DNA of 64,000 bases from positions 105,013,285 through 105,077,284 of the forward strand of contig NC_134827.1 of assembly GCF_004210375.1 (NCBI RefSeq). The letters run 5' to 3'. Below the pieces are notes generated by a model. The model made no database searches, was not told the origin of the DNA, and saw nothing but the letters and a program-made list of their open reading frames with translations. The position numbers and the translations under genes were made by a program. Each line of letters begins with the position of its first letter. Within the stretch, counting starts at the first letter, position 1. The DNA is from Tachypleus tridentatus. Its lineage: Eukaryota; Arthropoda; Merostomata; Xiphosura; Limulidae. This document shows positions 1-10,792 of the stretch, in pieces.

Positions 1-103
1 TGATGCCTACCTGCCTTCCCTCTAGTCTTACACTGCTAAATTAGGAACGGCTGGCGCAAATAACCCTTAAGTAGCTTTGGGCAAAATTCAAAAACAAACA
101 AAA
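1..103 (+). mobile_element. SINE-A copy (3' part, cut by window edge)
   Basis: The sequence matches the 3' half of the tRNA-derived SINE seen throughout the window (called SINE-A here): the block with CTGCCTTCCCTCTAGTCTTA, then GGGACGGCTAGCGC-like sequence, then an AAATTCAAAAACAAACAAA tail. The tRNA-like head lies outside the window. Confidence 0.85.
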
Positions 104-409
104 GCCGTGGCTATTCAGGATTCTCTCTTATTTTTTATAATGTTGTTTCTGGTTATTCGACAAGGTTCGTAATTAACAACACTGCCCTCTATTGTTTAAC
201 CCTTTTTATGAGACGTGGTATTTAAATATTTCAAAACTTTAAATAAATAAATAACAAAACATAGATAAGAAAATGAAGGCTTCAGTGAAGGAGACGTCAA
301 CAACAAATAGTGATATTTGATGTCACTAGTAACATCTAGTTATTATAAAGTACGTTTTTACGGGTATAGTCAATGTAGAAAAGTTTATTTATTGTTAAGC
401 GCAGAGCTC

Positions 410-593
410 AATGCCGTGGAGGCGTTATAATGTGACGCTCAATCCCACTTTTCGCTGGTAAAAGAGGAGCCCAAGTGTTGGCGGGGGATGGTGATAACTA
501 AGCTGCCTTCCTTCTAGTCTTACATTGCTAAATTAGGGATGGCTAGGGCGTATAGCTCTTGTGTAGCTTTGCGCAAAATTCAAAACAAACAAA
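410..593 (+). mobile_element. SINE-A copy, 5'-truncated
   Basis: Starts in the body (CCGTGGAGGCGTTATAATG) and runs to the AAAACAAACAAA tail. The tRNA-like head is missing, as expected for incomplete reverse transcription. Confidence 0.85.
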
Positions 594-1814
594 TCACCAG
601 GAGCATCAAAACCCGGCTTTTAGCTTCATGAGATTTCAGAGTCACCGCTGAAGCACCAGGGGGAGCGTAAGAAAGAAATATGCACGATTGTTCAAGAGCT
701 TAACATAATTGATTTTTTTTCACAATATTTAACTAATTACCAGTGGGCGTAAACGAACAACGCCTAGCTCTAACAACTAGTTTTAAATAACAATGCGTAC
801 ATTCTAAAGTACGGGTTATCATATATTGCAGTTGGAAAATAAAATTGAAGAAATGTTAATATTAGAGCGCGACAATATATATATGTATGTCTAAGTTTAA
901 TTTATTTCGATAGGAAATTCTCAACGATGACGTCAGCTACGATGATTTAAAAAAATCTAATTAGGCCTAAGAATTAGGCTTAAGAAACATTTTACAAAAA
1001 AACATTCAGCCAGAGTATGAAAGTTTAATACCAATAAGATAACCGAATGTATGGATTATTTAAATGGTACTTATCTTCTCACAAACATTTATATGTCAAG
1101 AGTAATAGTTTGATATATTTAAATTAACCCCTGAAGAAGAAAAGTGAAACTGGCACACCTTCTGTGAGATATTTATGAAGATGTTTTGTGCATGCTTTAT
1201 TTGGAATTGTTATCGTTTCATCTAAGCCTAAGGTATTCAGAATATCATTAATTAACTATAAAACGACAAAATAACTAAATTAGTCGTTGTTTGCCCGTGG
1301 AAATTATTTATACATGGCGTTTAACTGGGCCTGAAAACACCAATAATTTTATCTTCCATGATGTGACACAAATATGTCTTGCACTTTAACCTACCACGCT
1401 TGAAATAGATATATAATTCTCGAGATTTTTTTTCATTGTGTTTACTGTTTCTTTCAATTAGTCCAGAAAGAAACTATTGCGATTATTGAACTAGGCTTTT
1501 GATGTAAAACAGTTCACATCTGAACATGTACAACGCGTCACATTTTAGTAGTTTCTTAACAACATCTGTGTAAATGCGTTGATCATATCCTTGTGTTTTT
1601 ACAGCTCCACGACTCTAGAAACTGGGTTTCTGTACTCGTTGTGGGCAGAGAACAGAAAGTTCAGTTTGTACCTTTGTTCTTAACTATAAACAAATTTTTC
1701 TGCCATAATAAAAAAAAAACAAAAAAATAAACGTACTGGAGACAAAATGGCGGAGGTTTTAAGTCCTAAATTTTAATAGAAATGTATCTATATTTGTATA
1801 TGCTAAATATTTTG

Positions 1815-2464
1815 GTATTCATAAAATCAGAAATAAACTGTCATATCCTAAAATTCACACAGTGTAAAATAAAAAAATTAATTGGCGTAGCCTAAAATTC
1901 ATACAATATAAAATCAGAAAATAACACTGTCTGAAATTCACACAGTGTAAAATAAAAAAATTAACTGGCGCAGCCTAAAATTCATACAATATAAAATCAG
2001 AAAATAACACTGTTTGAAATTCACACAGTGTAAAATAAAAAAATAAACTGGCGCAGCCTAAAATTCATGCAATATAAAATCAGAAAATAACACTGTTTGA
2101 AATTCACACAGTGTAAAATAAAAAAATTAACTGGCGTAGCCTAAAATTCATACAATATAAAATCAGAAAATAACACTGTTTGAAATTCACACAGTGTAAA
2201 ATAAAAAAATTAACTGGCGTAGCCTAAAATTCATGCAATATAAAATCAGAAAATAACACTGTTTGAAATTCACACAGTGTAAAATAAAAAAATTAACTTT
2301 GCGTAGCCTAAAATTCATGCAATATAAAATCAGAAAATAACACTGTTTGAAATTCACACAGTGTAAAATAAAAAAATTAACTGGCGTAGCCTAAAATTCA
2401 TACAATATAAAATCAGAAAATAACACTGTTTGAAATTCACACAGTGTAAAATAAAAAAATAAAC
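1815..2464. repeat. 83-bp tandem array, about 7 copies
   Basis: Units start ACACAGTGTAAAATAAAAAA, pass through GGCGTAGCCTAAAATTCAT and end AACACTGTTTGAAATTC. Starts are at 1857, 1940, 2023, 2106, 2189, 2272 and about 2356, nearly all exactly 83 bp apart. Positions 1815-1856 hold a more diverged partial unit. Unit-to-unit differences are few (GCG/GCGTAG, ATACAA/ATGCAA). It is AT-rich, has no open frame and is probably a minisatellite. Confidence 0.95.
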
Positions 2465-3144
2465 AGCGGCATAACCAAGTTGAAAGCACAGATGTGCAGG
2501 AAGTCATTTTGTCTTCTCAAGAAGTTGGAATGTAATTACACAAATATTTACCGGCAACTGAATAATCTATTAGTTTAAAACAACGTCCCACGCGACTGCG
2601 TATACTATAAAAGGAAACTAAACGCTCTTCAATCGCGTCAACATTTTTGCTTCGCAAAACGTTGCAACATGAAGTATTTCAAACGTTTCGTAGTAAATGT
2701 TATTGTTATGCATATACAGACTTGCAGCTGTTGTTGACTCTATTTATTGTAGGTGGGCGTTTTGCCAACACTTTGGGTTTCTCTTACTCAGAAACATCTG
2801 TTTAATATAATACTACATGCTGTGAAAGTTTCTACCTGGATATTTTTTTTATTTGATGACAACTGGAAGTTTCAAAAACCTGCTGACAATTCAGCAATTT
2901 TTATGGCTATTATAAGAGATGCTGATTTGTGAATTAGGAATGAAAGTTCACCCTAAAATGTAGAAGCACATATGTTTAGGCTTAGTGCGTTCGTGAATCT
3001 AAGTACTACGTTTTTGAATCTGGATTTTAAATTCTAATCTAATCTAATCTATCTCCCTTTCTTTCTTTTAGTTTCAGATTTGTATTTGTATAATAATTCA
3101 TTTGCTGTTGAAAAGTGTTAACCCTAACTTCTATAAAAGTAAAA

Positions 3145-3234
3145 TGCCTGAGCCGGTACCCTGTATGTCGTATTCCAACCGGCCTAATGTGCCTGAGCCG
3201 GTACCCTGTATGTCGTATTCCAACCGGCCTAATG
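3145..3234. repeat. Perfect 45-bp tandem duplication
   Basis: Two identical copies (3145-3189 and 3190-3234), each beginning TGCCTGAGCCGGTACCC and ending CCAACCGGCCTAATG. The unit is GC-richer than its surroundings. Perfect identity suggests a recent duplication or an assembly slip. Confidence 0.95.
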
Positions 3235-3529
3235 TGTTCTGGTAACGTACGAAAGCCCCAGTCGGCACCAAATATGGCAGATATAGTGTAGATGATACAC
3301 TAAGACATGTTCTCTTTTGCGTTCACTCGTGTATTCTTAAATTACACTGTGATTATTGCAACATGGTAATTTCTGGTCAGTAAAAGTGCCTACAAATTCC
3401 GTGAAGTTGTGTCGTAATTCTGATAAAACATAATAAAAAAAATTATTTTCGAAATTCGAGTGAATTTTGGTACGGCAGAATTGCATAAATAATAACTATT
3501 TGTGAAGTAAAACGTGAGGTAACGCTTGG

Positions 3530-3799
3530 TTTGTTTTTTGGATTTCGCGCAAAGCTACACAAGAGCTATCTGCGCTAGCCGTCCCTAATTTAGCAGTGTA
3601 AGACTAGAGGGAAGGCAACTAGTCGTCACCACCCACTGCTAACGCTTGGGTTACTCGTTTACCAAGTAATAGTAGGATTAACCGTAACATTATAACGACC
3701 ACAGTCTGAAATAGCGAACATACTTGTTGCGACGGAGATTCGAACCCGCCACCCTCAGATTACGAGCCGAGGGCCCCCTAACCACCTGACCATGCCTAA
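3530..3799 (-). mobile_element. SINE-A copy, near full length
   Basis: Reverse complement of the family: tail-derived GCGCAAAGCTACACAAGAGC at the left, B-box-like GGGATTCGAACC-type sequence (here GAGATTCGAACCC) and the tRNA-like head CCACCTGACCATGCC at the right. Confidence 0.9.
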
Positions 3800-3882
3800 C
3801 GTCGATTGAATAGAGTACAAGTGAAGGTATAATTCGTTTAAAGATTGGGTAGTTTACGGAAGAACATCAGTGCGTTACCTCA

Positions 3883-4160
3883 GGCCCGACATGGCTAGGT
3901 GGTTAAGGCACTCGACTCATAATCCGAGGGTTGCGGGTTCGAATCCCCGTCACATCAAACATGCTCGCCCTTTCAGTCGTGGGGGCGTTTAAATGTGACG
4001 GTCAATCCCACTATTCGTTGGTAAGAGTAGCCCAAGAGTTGGAGGTGGGTGGTGATGACTAGCTGTCCTCCCTCTAGTCTTACAATGCTGAATTAGGGAC
4101 GACTAGCGCAGATAGCCCTAGTGTAGCTTTGCACGAAATTCAAAGTAAACAAAGAAACAA
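3883..4160 (+). mobile_element. SINE-A copy, full length
   Basis: Starts with the tRNA-like head GGCCCGACATGGCTAGGTGG, carries an intact B box (GGGTTCGAATCCCC), the conserved body and an A-rich tail. It is one of the best-preserved copies in the window. Confidence 0.93.
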
Positions 4161-4287
4161 AGCTATTCAGTCGACAGAAAAGATCCTTTGTTTTTGATCT
4201 TAGCAAAGGGGAGGACAAGTACTTGTGACGTAAGCAACTAAAAATACGCAATATATATATGTAAAATAATATATCACCACACTATAT

Positions 4288-4352
4288 CTGTAATATCCAG
4301 TACCGACGTGGCCTTTCGTACAATACTAGGGCTCATCAGAGCCAGTTGTACT
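4288..4352 (-). ncRNA. Candidate hammerhead ribozyme (Penelope-type terminal motif)
   Basis: On the minus strand the order is CTGATGAG, 13 bases, CGAAA, then GTC six bases later. This is the conserved hammerhead order (CUGAUGA, stem II, GAAA, stem III, cleavage-site NUH). Penelope-like retroelements are known to carry hammerheads with very short stem III in their terminal repeats. Helix II pairs poorly here (GCCC against GTAC) and the GAAA-to-GTC spacer looks expanded, so the copy is probably decayed. The CTGATGAG box also sits in a small GGCTC/GAGCC palindrome, which is an alternative explanation. Confidence 0.4.
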
Positions 4353-4647
4353 ATGAGAGACGTAGTAGTAGTCGCGGCACATTTCAGTAAGAGCAGGTTA
4401 TGGTGTGAATTAGATTAAGTGTGTGACGTAGGGTGGGACGAGTGATAATCTTGAAACAGACAACTTATAAGTACTAGTAGCATTATGGTTCATCAGTGTC
4501 CCTAAGATAAATATCGTAGTTTGAAAATAAACAAAAGATTTCAATGTCAGTAGTAGTTGATGTATTAGTGTGATGCAGACATTTAAACAGCGTCTTCCGG
4601 TATAATGTAGAAGCAGAAAAAAACATATTCAAATCCAGAAATTGTAA

Positions 4648-4768
4648 GGCCCGACATGGCCAGGTGGTTAGGGCGCTCGACTCGTGGTTTGATTGTCGCG
4701 AGTTCGAATCCATGCCACACGTGGGGACGTTATAAATGTCACGATCAATCCAACAAACACACAAAACA
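4648..4768 (+). mobile_element. SINE-A fragment (tRNA-like head, internal deletion)
   Basis: Head GGCCCGACATGGCCAGGTGG and B-box-like GAGTTCGAATCC are followed by only part of the body before an AACAAACACACAAAAC tail. The central and 3' body is missing. Confidence 0.8.
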
Positions 4769-4829
4769 ATGAAGTCTAGCGTGAACACACAATAGTAAAA
4801 TGAAAAAACAACAACAAAAAACTTTGACC

Positions 4830-4976
4830 TTAACCTTACAAGCCCCCCGCTAGTACAGCGGTATGTCTACGGATTTACAACGCTAAAATCAGGGGTTTGA
4901 TTCCTCTCGGTGGGCTGGGCAGATAGCCCGATGTGACTTTGCTATAAGAAAAACACACACACACGTTAACCTTACA
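4830..4976 (+). mobile_element. SINE-B copy with 11-bp target site duplication
   Basis: This is a second, shorter tRNA-derived family (called SINE-B here): head GCCCCCCGCTAGTACAGCGG, B-box-like GGTTTGATTCC, body GGCAGATAGCCC and an (AC)n tail. The element proper is 4842-4964. It is flanked by TTAACCTTACA on both sides (4830-4840 and 4966-4976), which defines the insertion exactly. Confidence 0.9.
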
Positions 4977-5355
4977 GTCATAAGTAAAAAGCGATTAGAT
5001 GACTTTGTAAACAGGTTGGTGAATTCATCATTCCTAGCAGTGATGGTCAAGAAATAGGTCACACCTATATACGTCAACCTGTCCATTTTCAGTGTCTCCG
5101 TGGGGATTCAGGCCCATGTTTTGTACCAGCGTTCAGCTTTTCTTCTCTGTTATGTATTGTTCTTCACCCTGTTACTGAATCCTAGGCAACAACCTTTGTT
5201 ATATTGTTGTTGTATTACTCACAATATGTTAAATTTTGTCCACTGTCCGCAGTTTTAATTAACACACCCTTTTTTGTGCCAGGTCAAGTTCTCCACTTCT
5301 CGTTGTTGAGATCTTGATCACGTAGACCAGGAAGGGTCAGGCTCACCTGGACCTC

Positions 5356-5615
5356 TTGTTTTGCTACACGAGGACTATCTGTGCTAGCCGCCCCTGATTT
5401 ATATGCATAAAACTAGAGGGAAGGAAGTTAGTAAACGCCATCCACCAGCAACTCTTGGGCTACTCTTTTTACCAATGAATAGTGGTATTCACTGTCAAAT
5501 TATAACGCTTCTATGACTGAAAGAGCGAGCATATTCGGTAACGGGGATTCGAACTTGCGACCCTTAGGTTGCGAGTCGAGTGTTGCGAGTATAGCGTCCT
5601 AGCCATCAGAGTATG
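5356..5615 (-). mobile_element. SINE-A copy, diverged
   Basis: Minus-strand copy, with GCTACACGAGGACTATCTG at the left and GGGGATTCGAACTTGC (B box, reversed) at the right. It is noticeably mutated and has a short duplication of TTGCGAGT in the head. Confidence 0.8.
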
Positions 5616-5694
5616 AACGCAGGGTTAATTAAAAACCATTACTGTAAACTCAAGAATCTCGCACATACACGTGACTAAAATGCTAATAATTTGC

Positions 5695-5957
5695 ACCTTC
5701 GATCTGGTGTAGACTGGTTATTAGGGTCACTCGACTTGAGGGTCATGGGATCGAATTCCCGTCACCAAACACGCTCGTTCTTTCTTCCCCGGAATCGTTG
5801 TAATGTTTCGGTTAATTCCACTTTTAGATGGTATATAGTAGTCCGAGAGTTTGCGGTGGGTGTCACTTACTAACTACCTTCCTTACAGTCTTTTAAATTA
5901 AGGACGGCTAGCGGCGGATAGTCCTCGAATTTTGTATGAAATTCAACAAAGAAACTG
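5695..5957 (+). mobile_element. SINE-A copy, diverged
   Basis: Recognisable B box (GGATCGAATTCCCGTCACC), the CTCGTTCTTTC block and the CTTCCTTACAGTC / GGACGGCTAGC blocks, with many substitutions. The head is poorly preserved. Confidence 0.75.
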
Positions 5958-6239
5958 TGCGCCCTCTGGTGTGGATGTAAAGATAATAAATTAGGTTGAA
6001 CTGTGGCAAGACTTTATGAAATCTTTAGGAAGTACTCGTTCAAACTAATGATTACTTGATGTCTCCACTTGAGTCCAATAACGACATATATGAACATTCT
6101 GAAAAGCTTCGAACCCAAAGTCTGATCTTGTTCAGAAGAGTTTGTCCCAGGGGAAATAAGCCATGAATTTGTCACTTGGGGGCTCATGAAGGCCACAAAC
6201 CTTTTGCAGACTTAGTTCCACTTGTCGGTTATTTAAATT

Positions 6240-6502
6240 CGAAGCGTGTTAAGACGAGCGACTCGTAATCTGAGGGTTGCGGGTTCGCATCCCCGTCGCG
6301 CCAATCATGCCCGCCCTTTCAGTCGTGGAGGCGTTATAATGTGACGGTCAATCCCACTATTCGTTGGTAAAAGAGTAGCCCAAGATTTAGCGGTGAGTGG
6401 TGATGACTAGCTGCCTTCCCTCTAGTCTTACACTGCTAAATTAGGGACGGCTAGCGCAGATAGCCCTCGTGTAGCTTTGTGCGAAATTCAAAACAAGCAA
6501 TT
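6240..6502 (+). mobile_element. SINE-A copy
   Basis: Contains GTAATCTGAGGGTTGCGGGT, then the well-conserved body and the tail GAAATTCAAAACAAGCAA. The first part of the tRNA head is degraded. Confidence 0.88.
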
Positions 6503-6636
6503 ATTTAAATTCCATTTTTTCTTATTACAAAACGTCCTCAACTGAATAAGTGAATGAAATATATTATAAGGACTCTTTGTTTTTCCTATGATATATAATA
6601 ATATGATATAAAGGCATTTATTTAATAACTGGTTTG

Positions 6637-6760
6637 ATTTTTACGACTTTCTGTCGAAACGTTGTTTGCTCCTCTACGTAAAATATTTTCTCAACCCAAA
6701 CGAGCCGTTTTTACATATATATTTTTCTCTACAAGTGGGTTTTCTCGACATCACTGGAGA
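6637..6760 (+). mobile_element. Penelope-like element terminal fragment
   Basis: Contains GTCGAAACGTTGTTTGCTCC, then CTCAACCCAAACGAGCCG, then CTACAAGTGGGTTTTCTCG. The same series of motifs follows the endonuclease remnant near 54.7 kb (minus strand) and recurs near 45.9 kb. I read it as the 3' terminal part of a Penelope-like retroelement. Confidence 0.55.
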
Positions 6761-7125
6761 GGAATATAGTTTTAAGAAGACCTTCCATCAGTTGGAGATG
6801 ACATTTTGGCCATTAAGTTATTCTCAATAATTTAACACCGCAATTTAAATATTCATTCTGAGAGTCTTTCTAAACAACTGTCGCCAAATGTTCAAGTATC
6901 ATGTTATGGAATTGTAAAAAAAAAAAAAAAACAGAGCAATTGGTAAAAGTCAAGGGTAGCTTTTTAAATGTCTTCACACAAACGAAATGATTTTTATCGT
7001 GTGCCAACGGGCTCTCCGCATGATGGCGCAAGTGTTTACAATCAATTTTGGTCGAAAACTGTCCTTTGGATCGAGTTCCAGCCCCCCCCCTCCCCGCCAT
7101 AAAGAGTCGGAAGTAACTGATGTAA

Positions 7126-7303
7126 TTTTTAAAATGTCTTCAGACAAACAAAATTCCTTTTTAAGGGCAACGTTTGCCCACCACCAAAACTCGACCCAGG
7201 AAACAGTTTTCGAAAAAAAAATCCTGGAATAGTTGCTTTGCTACGCGAATAATTCGTAAATAAATGAAGGAGGCATTTTGTTTGTCTGAAGGCATTTTAA
7301 AAG
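7126..7303. mobile_element. Small fold-back (MITE-like) repeat
   Basis: The left end reads TTTTAAAATGTCTTCAGACA and the right end is close to its reverse complement (TTTGTCTGAAGGCATTTTAA), giving an inverted repeat of about 32 bp with a 110-bp interior. A further direct copy of the left arm lies at 6961-6993. Family unknown. Confidence 0.6.
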
Positions 7304-8019
7304 CTATCTCCACACTTACTTATACGCGATTTCAGAACCTTAATTTCTTGTTTAATTTATCTGTAAAAGCTGTTTTCCAGACCTTAGTTCTGCTCTAATA
7401 CGTAAGACACAAACGACCATTAGCCTCATATAAAACATTACGAATATGGACTGTGAAATCTAACTGGAAATTCTCGCGAAATCCTAATTAAAAAATTATT
7501 TCCACATGTGGTAATGATTTCGGTCGCATAGAGATAAATTCGACACCGTGTCAGAAATATATCACCATTGAAGCGTAGACAGCTGACGTTAATGTCATTT
7601 TTTTATCCGTTTAATTATTTATTCATTAGAAACATTTACTAGCATTCATATATATAATAAGGGTCCATAAAAACACGTGTAGTTTAGTGAGCAGCAAACA
7701 TTTATTAATCCATGTTGATGACCTATGGACGCATAGCGCCAAGTCCATTCAAATTTAACCATAATTCGGAATTTGAACATTATTGGGTTTATACAAGTAT
7801 CTAAATAAAAGTAAAATAACAACAACAATACGTTTTGTGTAGATTACAAAGAAGAAAAAATATGTTGGAAAGATTCTGTAGTTTTATTCTTTCAGTCCCA
7901 GGATTATAGATGGCGCTGACTGAGTAATCAATTACGTCAGGAATTGGCAGCTTTTCGTGTTGTGTAACGAAATCCCAGCTGGAACCAGTTTTCTGTCGGA
8001 ATTACTAAAAGAAAAATCC

Positions 8020-8240
8020 CAGTCGCGCCAAACATGCTCGCCCTTTCAGCCGAGGTGACGTTATAATGTGACGGTCAATCCCACTATTCGTTGGTAAAAG
8101 AGTAACCCAAGAGTTGGCGGTGGGTGGTGATGACTAGCTGCCTTCCCTCTAGTCTTGCACTGCTAAATTAGGGACGGCTAGCGCAGATAGCCCTCGAGTA
8201 GCTTTGCGCGAAATTCAAAACAAACTAAAAAAAAAAACAG
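8020..8240 (+). mobile_element. SINE-A copy, 5'-truncated
   Basis: Begins at GTCGCGCCAAACATGCTCGC and continues intact through the body to AAATTCAAAACAAACT plus a poly-A run. The tRNA head is absent. Confidence 0.9.
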
Positions 8241-8682
8241 TGAAATGTGTATTTCAGCTACTGACTCTTTGGCCTTAATCCAAACGGTGTATAAATATTT
8301 TCATATTATGACAAAATATATTATTATTCCTGTTTTTCTTTGGTAACTTGCAGTAGAAATTAGCTGAATGTAAGTTTTTGTCGCTTAAGATTATCAAACA
8401 TTCACCCAATAATATTCAATAGTTAATATTCTAATCAATCTTCCATACATCATATAAATCAAAATATGTAGAAAAGCATTTCCTATTATATCAGCAACCC
8501 ATACGTGACACCCCTTTTTGTCCCAGCCACGGTTTTACTAACACTACCTTTATTGTTTGTATGCCACACGCCAAAAACCGAATGAAACTCATCACCATGA
8601 CGTACATTTACGTATCTACGACTCTTGAAACCAAACTTGTGGGTAATACATTTTCATTTTGTGCTGTAGGGGGAAAGTGATA

Positions 8683-8938
8683 TGGGTAAGGTATGGCCAG
8701 GTGGTTAGAGCGCTCGTCTCGAATCTGAGGGTAGTGGGTTTGAATCCCCGTCACACCAAACATGCCCTTTCAGCCGTGGGGACGTTATAATGTGACGGTC
8801 AATCTCACTATTCGTTGGCGGTGGATGGTGGTGACTAGCTGTCTTCTCTCTAGTTTTACACTGCTAAATTAGGGACGGCTAGCGCAGATAGCCCTCGTGT
8901 CGTTATGCGCGAAAATTCAGTACAAGCAAATTATACAT
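8683..8938 (+). mobile_element. SINE-A copy
   Basis: Head GGTATGGCCAGGTGGTTAGA, B box GGGTTTGAATCCCCG and a complete body with a short deletion where the copy jumps from TTCGTTGG to CGGTGGATGG. Confidence 0.9.
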
Positions 8939-9095
8939 ACCACCAACATAACATGTGTTAATTCCTAGCTCCCGGCGCTCTGACATGAATGTAAAGCTTT
9001 GTGTATGGTAGTGAGTACTAAAGTGTTCTTACATCAAGAAACATGCGACGCACACGTGGCCAGCACGTGGTCACAGTACTACTCGCCGTGTCTAA

Positions 9096-9394
9096 ATTAT
9101 TGTTTTGTTTGTTTGTTTTTGAATTTTCGCACAAAGCTACTCGAGGGTTATCTGCGCTAGCAGTTCCTAATTTAGTAGTGTAAGACTAGAGGGAAGGCAA
9201 CTAGTCATCACCTCCCACCGCCAACTCTTGGGTTACTCTTTTACCAACGAATAGTGGGATTTACCGTCACATTATAACGTCTCCACGGCTGAAAGGGGCG
9301 AGCATGTTTGGTGTGACGGGGATTCGAACCCGCGACCATCAGATTACGAGTCGCACGCCTTAATACGCTTGGCCACGCCGGGCATTATTGTTTT
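9096..9394 (-). mobile_element. SINE-A copy with 11-bp target site duplication
   Basis: Full-length minus-strand copy (9107-9383), ending at the reversed head CCACGCCGGGC. It is flanked by ATTATTGTTTT at 9096-9106 and 9384-9394. The duplication confirms the true ends of the family, including the CCCGGC-type 5' terminus. Confidence 0.93.
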
Positions 9395-9762
9395 GGCTAT
9401 TTATAATAGCGATACTTATATCAAAATATTGTACAATCCAAGCGAAAGATTGGGTGTTCTGATTACTTTATTTAGTATGTTTGTTTTGTTGCCAAGCGCA
9501 AATATACACAATGGTCTCACTGCACAGTTTTTACCGCAGCTATCAAGCACCTGGTTTTAGCGTTACGAGGCAGCAAGCTGATCCTCTGAGCTTTGAACGT
9601 ATTTTAATAACACGAAACATTCATGGGCACGCCTTTCGTATTCAGGATAGAATAAAACATGTGAATTAATTGTCAACACACCCACTTCATGCAACAGAGA
9701 AAACACCTGGAAAATGGGTGTGCCCACGCCGATCTTTTCCCCTATGTCGCTGTCCTTTTATA

Positions 9763-9870
9763 GTTTGTTTGGTTCAGAGCAAAGCCACATTACGCTCTCT
9801 GCTCTGTCCACTACGGGAAACGGAGCCAATATTTTAGCGTTGTGGACTTACTGCTCTTCTATCAGAGGAC
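9763..9870 (-). mobile_element. SINE-B copy, degenerate
   Basis: Reversed SINE-B signals: CAGAGCAAAGCCACATTACG at the left, then a diverged B box and TAGCGTTGTGGACTTACTGC at the right. Confidence 0.55.
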
Positions 9871-10161
9871 CGTCTTATAAATGCTCCACACAAGTAGTTC
9901 TTACACGCAATATTACTAATATGTGCGAACTGAAAACTTTGTTTCTCTAAAGTATAAAGAGATGGTATGATACATATTTCTCTGGAATGTTTGCACCCCT
10001 GATCTCTAGATTTGACCCTTTAATAGCATAAGATGGGAAGGGTAAGAAGGCAGCGTATAAACCACCTATTTTACTGATTTGTTTAGAGTAACGATATTCG
10101 GTTCCGGTCTGTTTACAGCAGGTGGGTATTGATAATAAGGCAACAAATTTTACTTACTTAT

Positions 10162-10316
10162 TTACAATACTGTGTGTGTGTGTGTGTGTGTGTGTTTTCT
10201 TATAGCAGAGCCACATCGGGCTATTTGCTGAGTCTACCGAGGGGAATCGAACCCCTGAGTTTAGCATTGTAAATCCGTAGACTTACCGCTGTACTAGCGG
10301 GGGGCTTACAGTACTG
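10162..10316 (-). mobile_element. SINE-B copy with (TG)n tail and target duplication
   Basis: Element 10173-10305, reversed: a (TG)n tract representing the tail, AGAGCCACATCGGGCTATTT, B box GGGAATCGAACCCC and head CCGCTGTACTAGCGGGGGG. It is flanked by TTACAATACTG and TTACAGTACTG (10162-10172 and 10306-10316, one mismatch). Confidence 0.9.
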
Positions 10317-10361
10317 ACACTTCGATAATGTCTTTTAACAGTATATTTACTCCTAATGACA

Positions 10362-10470
10362 CAGCGGCATTATAACGCTTGCAACTAGGTTTCGATACCT
10401 GTGGTTGGCAGGACATAGATAACCCATTGTGTAGCCCTTTGTTTCATTACAAACAAACAATCTAATTTGA
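10362..10470 (+). mobile_element. SINE-B copy, diverged
   Basis: ACAGCGGCATTATAACGCTT, B-box-like GGTTTCGATACC, GGCAGGACATAGATAACCC and an ACAAACAAACAA tail. It lies only about 45 bp after another SINE-B, in opposite orientation. Confidence 0.75.
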
Positions 10471-10523
10471 TAAGCCCTAACATTCACGTTTAAGACTCAA
10501 CTGACAGTACTGAAAAAAAAAAA

Positions 10524-10792
10524 CACTTTGTTTTTCAATTTCGCGTAAAGCTACACGAGGGCTATCTGCACTAGTCGTCCCTAATTTAGTAGTGTAAGAC
10601 GAGAGGAAAGGCAACTAGTCATCACCACCCACAACCAACTCTTGGGCTGCTCTTACCAACGAATAGTGGGATTGAACGTAACATTATAATGCCCACGGCT
10701 GAAAGGGAGAAAATGTTCGGTATAACAGGGATTCGAACCTGTAACCCTCGGATTAGGAGTCGAGCGCCTTAACCACCTGGTCATGCCGGGCT
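10524..10792 (-). mobile_element. SINE-A copy, full length
   Basis: Minus strand, from TTTTTCAATTTCGCGTAAAG to the reversed head CTGGTCATGCCGGGCT, with an intact B box (AGGGATTCGAACCTG). Confidence 0.92.

Noticed and set aside
3883..3960. tRNA-like sequence with a good B box
   Set aside because: It is the head of a SINE-A copy: the same sequence continues into the SINE body and occurs many times. No stand-alone tRNA gene was found in the window.
9714..9950. 78-codon plus-strand frame
   Set aside because: It overlaps a reversed SINE-B relic and has no protein resemblance.
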